From: DASRHY01 sp046765875
GTDB lineage: Bacteria; Actinomycetota; Actinomycetes; Propionibacteriales; Kribbellaceae
Assembly (NCBI GenBank): GCA_046765875.1
Contig: JBKPSJ010000302.1
Coordinates: forward strand, 1 to 6,120
Reading direction: 5' to 3'
Length of the DNA stretch: 6,120 bases
Of this stretch, positions 1 through 4,608 are shown in pieces (the stretch's first letter is position 1; each line of letters opens with the position of its first letter). The notes under the pieces were generated by a model, which saw only the letters and a list, made by a program, of their open reading frames with translations, made no database searches and had not been told where the DNA came from. A program made the position numbers and the translations under genes.

Positions 1-42
1 ACGCGGCAGGAACCGTCCATCGTCGTCCGGCCCTTTATCCGA

Positions 43-48
43 TACTGT
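43..48 (+). promoter_or_regulatory. possible -10 element of the cspA promoter (TACTGT)
   Basis: TACTGT fits the actinobacterial TANNNT -10 pattern and would give a leader of roughly 130 nt before the cold-shock gene, in keeping with the long 5' leaders known for cspA genes. No convincing -35 hexamer lies 16-19 bases upstream, so this is tentative. No gene is seen in positions 1-184. Confidence 0.25.
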
Positions 49-168
49 GATCCGCGTTGCAGGTATTGGACTCCCGCTGACATCGCTGTGCCCATGGCCG
101 GACTCGTCGTACGGGGCCTTTCGGCGACACTGCGGCCCACGAGGTGTGGGTCGCTCATGCAGCCCATC

Positions 169-177
169 GAGGAGAAA
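169..177 (+). promoter_or_regulatory. Shine-Dalgarno of cspA
   Basis: GAGGAGAAA ends a few bases before the ATG at 185; its GAGGAG core is 10 bases away. It fixes the cold-shock protein start at 185 rather than the longer open frame beginning at 47. Confidence 0.75.
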
Positions 178-184
178 GACAACA

Positions 185-388
185 ATGGCTGTCGGTACTG
201 TCAAGTGGTTCAACGCTGACAAGGGCTTCGGCTTCATCACCCCGGATGACGGCGGTGCGGACGTGTTCGCGCACTACTCCGCGATCCAGATGTCCGGTTT
301 CCGGACGCTGGACGAGAACCAGCGAGTCGAGTTCGAGGTCACCCAGGGCCAGAAGGGCCTGCAGGCGGAGAACATCCGCCCGATCTGA
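185..388 (+). CDS. cspA: cold-shock protein, CspA family
   Basis: Encodes a 67-residue single cold-shock domain (OB-fold) protein that binds single-stranded RNA/DNA and acts in the cytoplasm as an RNA chaperone. It opens with the family signature GTVKWFN (residues 4-10). RNP1 is KGFGFI (13-18) and RNP2 is VFAHYSAI (27-34). The tail QGQKGLQAENI is typical of actinobacterial CspA/SCoF proteins, and the length is standard for the family. The ATG at 185 is chosen because the family begins here and a GAGGAG Shine-Dalgarno precedes it; the frame is open back to 47, but that extension resembles nothing. Ala replaces the more common Val in VFVH, as in several actinomycete paralogues. The gene appears monocistronic, with a hairpin terminator 14 bases after the stop. 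Whether it is cold-inducible or constitutive cannot be read from the sequence. Confidence 0.97.
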   Translation: MAVGTVKWFNADKGFGFITPDDGGADVFAHYSAIQMSGFRTLDENQRVEFEVTQGQKGLQAENIRPI

Positions 389-402
389 CCGCTCAGCGTC
401 GA

Positions 403-433
403 GGGCCGCGCACCGCGAGGTGTGCGGCCCTTT
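403..433 (+). terminator. hairpin terminator of cspA
   Basis: A 12-bp stem (403-414 pairing with 419-430, one G-U pair) closes a GCGA tetraloop of the GNRA type and is followed by only three T. This is a strong, GC-rich, U-poor terminator as is usual in high-GC actinobacteria. Confidence 0.85.
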
Positions 434-456
434 CCGTGCCCGCGACTCCCCGGCGA

Positions 457-479
457 CCGGATATGGCCGGGTTATCCGG
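457..479. repeat. inverted repeat CCGGATA-N9-TATCCGG
   Basis: Perfect 7-bp arms (457-463 and 473-479) are separated by nine bases, in the gap between cspA and the DUF6328 gene. It has no T-run on either side, so it is more likely an operator-type site or an RNA hairpin than a classical terminator. It lies about 85 bases before the downstream start codon. Function is unknown. Confidence 0.45.
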
Positions 480-498
480 ACACGGGGTACCCACAGCC

Positions 499-514
499 CG
501 TCACCGCAGTGACG
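499..514. repeat. inverted repeat CGTCAC-CGCA-GTGACG
   Basis: Perfect 6-bp arms with a four-base centre lie 38-53 bases upstream of the TAGCGT -10 element of the DUF6328 gene. This is a reasonable place for an activator or repressor site, or a chance palindrome in GC-rich DNA. Confidence 0.35.
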
Positions 515-551
515 CTTCTGCCCGACAGCAGCAGCGCTGAGTGATGGCCGG

Positions 552-557
552 TAGCGT
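552..557 (+). promoter_or_regulatory. -10 element (TAGCGT) of a leaderless promoter for the DUF6328 gene
   Basis: TAGCGT matches TANNNT and is followed by seven bases and then the ATG at 565, so transcription would begin at or next to the A of the start codon. No Shine-Dalgarno precedes 565, nor the alternative starts at 541 and 544. No good -35 is visible. Confidence 0.5.
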
Positions 558-564
558 GACCGTC

Positions 565-1074
565 ATGGCCGAGGGCGGATACGTACGCGACGAGGATGAG
601 GACACACGACTGGACCGGCACTGGGCCGAACTCCTGCAGGAGCTCCGGCTGGTGCAGACCGGGACCCAGATCCTGTTCGCGTTCCTGCTGACCATCGCGT
701 TCGCCCAGCCGTTCCGCGAATCGGATCGTTTCACCGAACTGGTCTACGCCGGGACGCTGGTGACCGCGGCGATCGCACTCGCCCTGTTCCTGGCGCCGGT
801 GTCGTTCCACCGGATCGTGTTCCGCAGGAGGCTCCGTGACAAGCTGATCCGGGACGCCGCGCGGCTGACCGAGATCGGGCTGGTGTTCCTGCTGGCTGCG
901 CTGTCCGGCGGGATGCTGATCGCTCTCGACGTCGTGTTCGTCCGCGGACTGGCGATCTTCATCGTGGCCATGGTGGTGGTCCTGTTCCTGCTGGTCTGGT
1001 ACGCGCTGCCGGCGCTGGTGCGGCGTGCCGCGGAAGGTCGGGATGAGGCGGCCGATGCCGCGGACGGCGACTGA
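565..1074 (+). CDS. DUF6328 family four-helix membrane protein
   Basis: Encodes 169 residues. The N-terminus is acidic and cytoplasm-like (residues 1-16, rich in Asp/Glu), followed by the family hallmark RLDRHWAELLQELRLVQTG (15-33) and FAFLLTIAF (38-46). Four hydrophobic segments are visible at about 35-50, 58-79, 103-122 and 126-147, with a basic loop at 86-100 and a charged C-terminus. The pattern matches actinobacterial DUF6328 proteins as I recall them; their function is not known. The ATG at 565 is preferred over GTG 541 or ATG 544 because it places the leaderless TAGCGT element correctly and starts just before the conserved part. Its stop lies five bases from the stop of the convergent LLM oxidoreductase gene, leaving no room for an intergenic terminator. 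Confidence 0.88.
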   Translation: MAEGGYVRDEDEDTRLDRHWAELLQELRLVQTGTQILFAFLLTIAFAQPFRESDRFTELVYAGTLVTAAIALALFLAPVSFHRIVFRRRLRDKLIRDAARLTEIGLVFLLAALSGGMLIALDVVFVRGLAIFIVAMVVVLFLLVWYALPALVRRAAEGRDEAADAADGD

Positions 1075-1079
1075 CCGGC

Positions 1080-1935
1080 TCACCTGAGCCGCGGCATCAC
1101 CTCGGCGGCGATCTGCTCGAGGGTGTCGACGCTGCCGTGGAACTTGTGGTCCGGTCGTGGCCAGTGGGTGATCACGTCGGTGAAGCCCAGGTCGGCGGCC
1201 CGGCGTACCCGCTTCTCGAAGACCTCGGCCGAAGTGAGCGAGTAGCCCGGCGCGTCGAGGAACAGGTAGCGGTCGAGGGGCTTGTCTCCGGCCAGGTCGT
1301 CCATCCGAGCCTTCAGCTCGCCGAGACTCTCCCACCATGCCGGCAGGGTCGTCGCGGTCGCGGCCGACCGTGAGCCAGCCCTGGCCGTACTCGGCAGCCA
1401 GTCGCATCGACCGCGGTCCATTGGCGGCGATCACGAATGGCACTCTCGGTTGCTGCAGGCAACCGGGAAGCGTGCGCGCATTACTGGTCGCGAAGTACTC
1501 GCCGCGGTGGTCGACGTGGTCGGTGGTCAGCAGCCGGTCCAGCAGGCCGGTGAACTCGGCGAGCCGATCCGCGAGTTCACGAAGCGTCGGCTCCGAGCCG
1601 CCGAGGATCGTCGCATCGATTCCGCCGCCGGAACCGATCCCGCAGACGAACCGCCCGCCCGAGATGTCGTCTAGCGCGAGTAGGTCGCGGGTCAGCGGCA
1701 GCGGGTGCCGGAAGTTCGGCGTCGTGACGAAGGTGCCCAAGCGGGCTCGTTCGGTCACCGTCGCGGCCGCGGCGAGGGTCGGCATGGTGCCGTGCCAGGG
1801 CGAGTCCGGGAGCCCGCGCCAGCTCAGGTGGTCGTACGTCCAGAGGTGGTCGAAGCCGAGTGACTCGGCATGTCGCCAGATCGGCGCGGCCTCGGACCAG
1901 GTGTACGTGGGCAGGATGCAGATGCCGAAACGCAT
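1080..1935 (-). pseudogene. LLM class F420-dependent oxidoreductase-like gene with one frameshift
   Basis: The N-terminal 199 residues (1935 down to 1339) are a typical luciferase-like TIM-barrel start: MRFGICILPTYTW, then SLGFDHLWTYDHL, the glycine-rich GGRFVCGIGSGGG (93-105), and FVIAANGPRSMRLAAEYGQGWLT. At about 1338 the reading frame must drop one base to continue into WWESLGELKARMDDLAGD and finish at LEQIAAEVMPRLR with a TGA at 1080-1082. Skipping base 1338 gives 199 + 85 = 284 residues, a normal length for F420-dependent LLM enzymes, so nothing but one base seems wrong. As read, the first frame runs on into unrelated antisense sequence. The defect may be a real recent mutation or a sequencing/assembly error. 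Such enzymes use coenzyme F420 (some use FMN) in hydride transfer; the substrate here is unknown. The start at 1935 is supported by the conserved N-terminus and a leaderless -10. Confidence 0.85.
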
Positions 1936-1942
1936 GCCCCGC

Positions 1943-1948
1943 AGCCTA
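1943..1948 (-). promoter_or_regulatory. -10 element (TAGGCT) of a leaderless promoter for the LLM gene
   Basis: Read on the - strand, TAGGCT is followed by seven bases and the ATG at 1935. No Shine-Dalgarno precedes that ATG. A weak -35-like CCGACT lies 16 bases upstream. Confidence 0.45.
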
Positions 1949-1969
1949 GGTCCCACCGATCGGCAGTCG

Positions 1970-1988
1970 GTTTAGTGTTCAACTATAC
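1970..1988. promoter_or_regulatory. candidate operator, imperfect palindrome GTTTAGT-GTTCA-ACTATAC
   Basis: Seven-base arms match at six of seven positions around a five-base centre. The site is AT-rich in otherwise GC-rich DNA and overlaps the -10 (1984-1989) of the dioxygenase promoter while lying in the -35 zone of the divergent LLM promoter. Size and composition suit a winged-helix repressor of the MarR or HxlR type, though no regulator gene is in the window. A second small repeat, ATAC-TATTC-GTAT (1985-1997), overlaps the start codon. Confidence 0.5.
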
Positions 1989-1989
1989 T
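1984..1989 (+). promoter_or_regulatory. -10 element (TATACT) of a leaderless promoter for the dioxygenase gene
   Basis: TATACT is a near-consensus -10 and is followed by six bases and then the ATG at 1996. No Shine-Dalgarno is present, and there is no clear -35. This is the best -10 hexamer in the window. Confidence 0.65.
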
Positions 1990-1995
1990 ATTCGT

Positions 1996-2778
1996 ATGAC
2001 CGCGCGGATGCCCGTTCTTTACCTCAGCCATGGCGCACCGCCGCTCGCCGACGACCCGACCTGGCCTGCCGAACTGGCCGCCTGGTCGGCCGGCATCGAA
2101 CGGCCGACGGCGATCCTCGTCGTGTCCGCGCACTGGGAGGCGGCACCGCTCGCACTCGCCGCGACGACGACCGTCCCGCTGTTCTACGACTTCTGGGGCT
2201 TCCCGGAGAAGTACTACCAGGTCCAGTACGCCGCACCCGGCGCGCCGGAACTCGCCGAGCAGGTCCGCAAACTGCTGCGCGGCCCCGGCCGGCCGGTGTA
2301 CGACGACCCGGACCGAGGGCTCGACCACGGCGCCTACGTACCGCTCAAGGAGATGTACCCCGGCGCCGACATCCCGGTCCTGCAGATCTCGATGCCGACG
2401 CTCGACCCGGCCGAGTTGTTTGCGATCGGCCGCCGGCTGGCGCCGTTGCGCGACCAGGGTGTGCTGATTCTCGGCAGCGGGTTCACCACACACAACCTGC
2501 GCGAGATAAACATGGGCCGAGCGGCCGACCATGTACCGCCCGCCTGGTCGGCGGAGTTCGACGACTGGGCCGAGCGGGCGATGGCGGCCCGCGACGTCGA
2601 CTCGCTGATCGACTTCCTGGCCAAGGCACCGAGCGGGCGGATGGCGCACCCGCGCACCGAGCACTTCGCGCCGCTGTTCGTGACGCTCGGCGCCGCACCC
2701 GGCGACCTCGACACCAGCCGCAGCGTCGTCGACGGATTCTGGTACGGCCTGTCCAAGCGCTCCTGGCAACTCGGCTGA
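1996..2778 (+). CDS. class III extradiol ring-cleavage dioxygenase, YgiD/DODA family
   Basis: Encodes 260 residues of the LigB-like 4,5-DOPA extradiol dioxygenase family, cytoplasmic metalloenzymes that cleave catechol-type rings next to the two hydroxyls. Visible motifs in order: LYLSHGAPP (8-16), ILVVSAHWE (40-48), LDHGAYVPLKEMYP (109-122), LGSGFTTHNLREI (159-171) and HPRTEHFAPLFVTLGAA (218-234). By analogy with Escherichia coli YgiD, His12, His46 and His223 are the likely metal ligands and His111 and His166 candidate active-site residues. Length is normal. The ATG at 1996 is chosen because a TATACT element sits six bases before it and the preceding in-frame residues do not resemble the family; Met5 is a possible alternative. 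The gene is divergent from the LLM oxidoreductase gene across 60 bp, which suggests shared control. The physiological substrate is unknown; DOPA is only the family's reference substrate. Confidence 0.93.
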   Translation: MTARMPVLYLSHGAPPLADDPTWPAELAAWSAGIERPTAILVVSAHWEAAPLALAATTTVPLFYDFWGFPEKYYQVQYAAPGAPELAEQVRKLLRGPGRPVYDDPDRGLDHGAYVPLKEMYPGADIPVLQISMPTLDPAELFAIGRRLAPLRDQGVLILGSGFTTHNLREINMGRAADHVPPAWSAEFDDWAERAMAARDVDSLIDFLAKAPSGRMAHPRTEHFAPLFVTLGAAPGDLDTSRSVVDGFWYGLSKRSWQLG

Positions 2779-2795
2779 GTCATTCGGCTGAGTCA
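2771..2795. repeat. tandem 13-bp duplication (TCGGCTGAGTCA twice) at the dioxygenase stop
   Basis: TCGGCTGAGTCA occurs at 2771-2782 and again at 2784-2795, separated by one T, so the period is 13. The first copy contains the TGA stop of the dioxygenase gene. It looks like a small slippage duplication just outside the coding region. Confidence 0.7.
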
Positions 2796-2803
2796 GTCAG
2801 CTG
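2785..2803. terminator. weak hairpin between convergent genes
   Basis: CGGCTGA (2785-2791) can pair with TCAGCTG (2797-2803), with one G-U pair, around a five-base loop. It lies between the convergent dioxygenase and SMP-30-like genes and could act in both directions. The stem is short and has no T-tract, so a terminator role is only a possibility. Confidence 0.25.
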
Positions 2804-3780
2804 GGTCGGGGCGTCTCGAAGCTCGCCAGGTGGTAGCCGCGGAGGCTGCCCAGCCAGACCTTGCCGTCGTGCTCGCGGACACCGGTGGGCATGTAGAAAT
2901 CCTGGTCCTTGCCGCGCAGGTCGTGCACCAGCCGGCCCGTCGCGTCGTACGCCTGAATCGTCACGACCTTCTTCGCCCTCGGCTGGAGGGCGTCCGGCAG
3001 CGCCCAAGTGGCCTTGCGCAGTACCGGCGGCTTCGGCAGCAGGAAGTCGAGGACCGGGTCGCGGGGTGAGCCGACGGCGACCCAGATCAGCCCGTCGGAC
3101 CCGGTCGCGATGTTGTCCGGGAACCCCGGCAACGCCACGATCTCGGTGAGCTCACCGTCCGGCAGATCCATCGCCAGGAGCCGGTAGGTGGCGGTCTCGG
3201 CGACGAACAGCCTCGACTCGTCGGTCGTCAGCGCGACACCGTTCGGGAACGACAGCCCGGTGGTGACCACGTCGATCGCACCGTCCGGGGCACGCCGGAG
3301 CAGCCGGCCGGTCGAGGAGTGCTCGAGCAGGTCCGCCTTCCACTCGTCCAGGCCGAACCGCTCGGACGAGTCGGTGAAGTACACCGTGCCGTCGGCCATG
3401 ACGTCGGCGTTGTTGCAGAACACCAACGGCTTGCCTGCCGCCTCGGTGGCGAGCACATTGACGTTGCCTGAGGCATCGACCTGCAGCAGCCCGCGGCGAG
3501 CGTCGCAGACGAGCAGACTGTGGTCGGGCAGCCACTCCAGCCCGAGCGGGCGGCCGCCGGTGTCGGCAACGGTGCTGATCGTGCGGCCGTCCGGAGTGAT
3601 CCGGAGGATCCGGCCGTCGAGCAGCCCGCACAGCACCGAGCCGTCCTCGTCGACGAGCACGTCCTCGGGTCCCTCGCCGGGCAGCCGGACCGTGCGGATC
3701 GACAGCGGTGCCGGTGTGGTCCGCGGCACGGCGGCCGGTGGCTTCCAGACCTGCGGGGCGATGGCTGACCTGCGGCTCAT
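2797..3780 (-). CDS. SMP-30/gluconolactonase/strictosidine synthase-like beta-propeller protein
   Basis: Encodes 327 residues of a six-bladed beta-propeller hydrolase-type fold. Motifs: PGEGPEDVLVDEDGSVLCGLLDGRILR (34-60), FCNNADVMADGTVYFTDSSERF (121-142, the strictosidine-synthase-like YFTDSS box), GLSFPNGVALTTDESRLFVAET (175-196) and PGFPDNIATGSDGLIWVAVGSPR (218-240). Glu39, Asn124, Asn180 and Asp222 are candidate metal ligands by analogy with SMP-30. Known relatives include lactonases, arylesterases and APMAP-like proteins, so the substrate cannot be told. No signal peptide is seen, so it is probably cytoplasmic. The basic, proline-rich N-terminus (residues 1-26) is common in actinobacterial members and supports the ATG at 3780, which also has a leaderless -10. 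It follows the small secreted-protein gene on the same strand after 37 bases, so read-through is possible. Confidence 0.9.
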   Translation of the reverse strand: MSRRSAIAPQVWKPPAAVPRTTPAPLSIRTVRLPGEGPEDVLVDEDGSVLCGLLDGRILRITPDGRTISTVADTGGRPLGLEWLPDHSLLVCDARRGLLQVDASGNVNVLATEAAGKPLVFCNNADVMADGTVYFTDSSERFGLDEWKADLLEHSSTGRLLRRAPDGAIDVVTTGLSFPNGVALTTDESRLFVAETATYRLLAMDLPDGELTEIVALPGFPDNIATGSDGLIWVAVGSPRDPVLDFLLPKPPVLRKATWALPDALQPRAKKVVTIQAYDATGRLVHDLRGKDQDFYMPTGVREHDGKVWLGSLRGYHLASFETPRPS

Positions 3781-3787
3781 GAGCGGC

Positions 3788-3793
3788 AGGCTA
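3788..3793 (-). promoter_or_regulatory. -10 element (TAGCCT) of a leaderless promoter for the SMP-30-like gene
   Basis: On the - strand TAGCCT is followed by seven bases and the ATG at 3780, and no Shine-Dalgarno is present. It lies in the 37-bp gap after the secreted-protein gene, so the SMP-30-like gene may have its own start. No clear -35 is seen. Confidence 0.45.
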
Positions 3794-3817
3794 CTCGCCG
3801 GTCACCCTTGCTACAGC

Positions 3818-4060
3818 TCACATCGCGGTGGCGACTCCGGCGTAGTTCGCCGGCGGCGGGCACATGTCGTTGCTGTGACTGCGTGGAATCGGGCGCGACT
3901 GGGCCGGCGGGGCGAGCGGTGCGACCGCCGGGCTGGTGCCCTCGACCGACACCGTTGGGGTGTAGCCGGTGCTGGGTGCCGCGGCCGCCGGTTGGACCGC
4001 TGCGGCCACGCCTGCGAGCGCCAGTGCCGCCAGGACGCCGAGTGCGGATCGTCGCAGCAT
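3818..4060 (-). CDS. small secreted protein of unknown function
   Basis: Encodes 80 residues with a clear signal peptide: MLRR, a hydrophobic core LGVLAALALAGVAAAV (7-22), and an alanine-rich cleavage zone ending near residues 25-28. The mature part of about 52-55 residues is rich in Pro, Ser and Ala, has a single Cys (67) in DMCPPP, and shows no domain I recognise. The ATG at 4060 is strongly supported by an AAGGAGGA Shine-Dalgarno. It is divergent from the YCII-sigma operon (185 bases between start codons). Several other frames are open across this GC-rich stretch, but none has both a ribosome site and a sensible N-terminus. With no lipobox and no sortase motif visible, it is probably released or loosely wall-associated. 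Confidence 0.65.
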   Translation of the reverse strand: MLRRSALGVLAALALAGVAAAVQPAAAAPSTGYTPTVSVEGTSPAVAPLAPPAQSRPIPRSHSNDMCPPPANYAGVATAM

Positions 4061-4064
4061 CGGG

Positions 4065-4072
4065 TCCTCCTT
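4065..4072 (-). promoter_or_regulatory. Shine-Dalgarno of the small secreted-protein gene
   Basis: AAGGAGGA on the - strand is nearly a full complement of the 16S rRNA tail and ends four bases from the ATG at 4060. It is the best ribosome-binding site in the window and the main reason to accept this short gene. Confidence 0.75.
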
Positions 4073-4170
4073 CCCTCCCGTCTACGGTGCGCCTCCGGCC
4101 CTGCCCGGGTCAACGGCACCGGTGTCGGAAACCGTACGACTGGCAGGTCTTGACGGATGCGCCGAACAGG

Positions 4171-4197
4171 TGTCGAGAACGCGGCCCCGGCATCGAC
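4171..4197 (+). promoter_or_regulatory. ECF42-type sigma factor promoter, TGTCGA-N17-CGAC
   Basis: TGTCGA (4171-4176) and CGAC (4194-4197) are 17 bases apart. They match the motif I recall for ECF42 sigma factors: TGTCGA at -35 and CGA/TC at -10, upstream of DGPF-domain genes. Transcription would begin shortly after about 4203, giving a leader of about 40 nt before the YCII start at 4246. Since the operon encodes a sigma factor of this group, this indicates autoregulation. Other TGTCGA copies in the window lie inside genes and lack a CGAC at the right distance. Confidence 0.8.
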
Positions 4198-4234
4198 GTA
4201 ACGACGGGCAACCGTACCCGGGTGCCGGCCGGAC

Positions 4235-4240
4235 AGGAGA
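4235..4240 (+). promoter_or_regulatory. Shine-Dalgarno of the YCII-domain gene
   Basis: AGGAGA lies five bases before the ATG at 4246 and fixes that start; the upstream open frame is not coding. Confidence 0.75.
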
Positions 4241-4245
4241 CCGCG

Positions 4246-4608
4246 ATGAAATACCTGCTGATGATCACCGTGAACCCCGAGATTCTCGCCGCGATGTCAG
4301 CCGACGAGCGCCGCGCGGCCGACGCCGCCCACGAGGCGTTCGCCGGGCCGTTGCGCGAGTCCGGCGAGCTGGTCGGTTTCGCCGCGCTCGCGGACCCGTC
4401 GAACTCCACGACCGTGGCCGTCCGCGACGGCGTACCGGCCGTGACCGACGGTCCGTACGCCGAGTCCGAGGAGTTCCTGGCGGGTTTCTACGTCGTCGAC
4501 TGCGAGTCGGCGGAGCGGGCCGGCGAACTGGCCGCGCTGATACCGGACGCGCGGCTGACCGCGGTCGAGGTACGGCCGGTCATGGTGGAGTCCGGGCTGG
4601 AGATGTGA
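4246..4608 (+). CDS. YCII/DGPF-domain protein (YciI family)
   Basis: Encodes 120 residues with the YCII-related ferredoxin-like alpha/beta fold (PF03795). It starts MKYLLMITV, has His29 in a helical region (AADAAHEAF), the segment GELVGFAALADPSNSTTVAVRDG (40-62), and the signature TDGPYAESEEFLAGFYVVD (67-85), which is the DGPF motif with Tyr in place of Phe. Proteins of this type are the standard genomic partners of ECF42 sigma factors; their biochemical role is not established. A Shine-Dalgarno at 4235-4240 and the TGTCGA-N17-CGAC promoter precede it. Its TGA overlaps the GTG start of the sigma gene by four bases, so the two are almost certainly co-transcribed and translationally coupled. 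It is cytoplasmic, with no signal peptide. Confidence 0.95.
   Translation: MKYLLMITVNPEILAAMSADERRAADAAHEAFAGPLRESGELVGFAALADPSNSTTVAVRDGVPAVTDGPYAESEEFLAGFYVVDCESAERAGELAALIPDARLTAVEVRPVMVESGLEM

Noticed and set aside
47..184. N-terminal extension of the cold-shock protein
   Set aside because: The family starts at MxxGTVKWFN, a Shine-Dalgarno precedes 185, and the extension has no family resemblance.
1124..1129. TGTCGA inside the LLM gene as an ECF42 target
   Set aside because: It is within coding sequence near a convergent 3' end, and no CGAC lies at the right distance.
472..1956. A 494-residue - strand open frame covering the LLM gene and the antisense of the DUF6328 gene
   Set aside because: Only its first 200 or so residues resemble a protein family; the rest is antisense to a clear membrane protein and exists because of the frameshift and GC-rich codon bias.
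1956..1963. CCGATCGG palindrome in the divergent intergenic region
   Set aside because: Eight-base GC-rich palindromes are common by chance in such DNA; the 19-bp AT-rich palindrome beside it is the better operator candidate.
1337..1975. Long + strand frames antisense to the LLM gene
   Set aside because: Arg/Ser/Pro-rich shadow translations with no domain and no ribosome-binding site.
1972..2769. A 265-residue - strand frame antisense to the dioxygenase gene
   Set aside because: It mirrors a well-recognised enzyme on the other strand and its own sequence has no family features.
4123..4140. A second possible ECF42 promoter, TGTCGG followed by CGAC
   Set aside because: The -35 has a mismatch and the spacing is only eight bases, far from the 16-17 needed.
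3969..4604. N-terminal extension of the sigma factor frame through the YCII gene
   Set aside because: It is the shifted frame of the YCII gene, Arg-rich and without homology; the GTG at 4605 with its GTGA overlap is the natural start.
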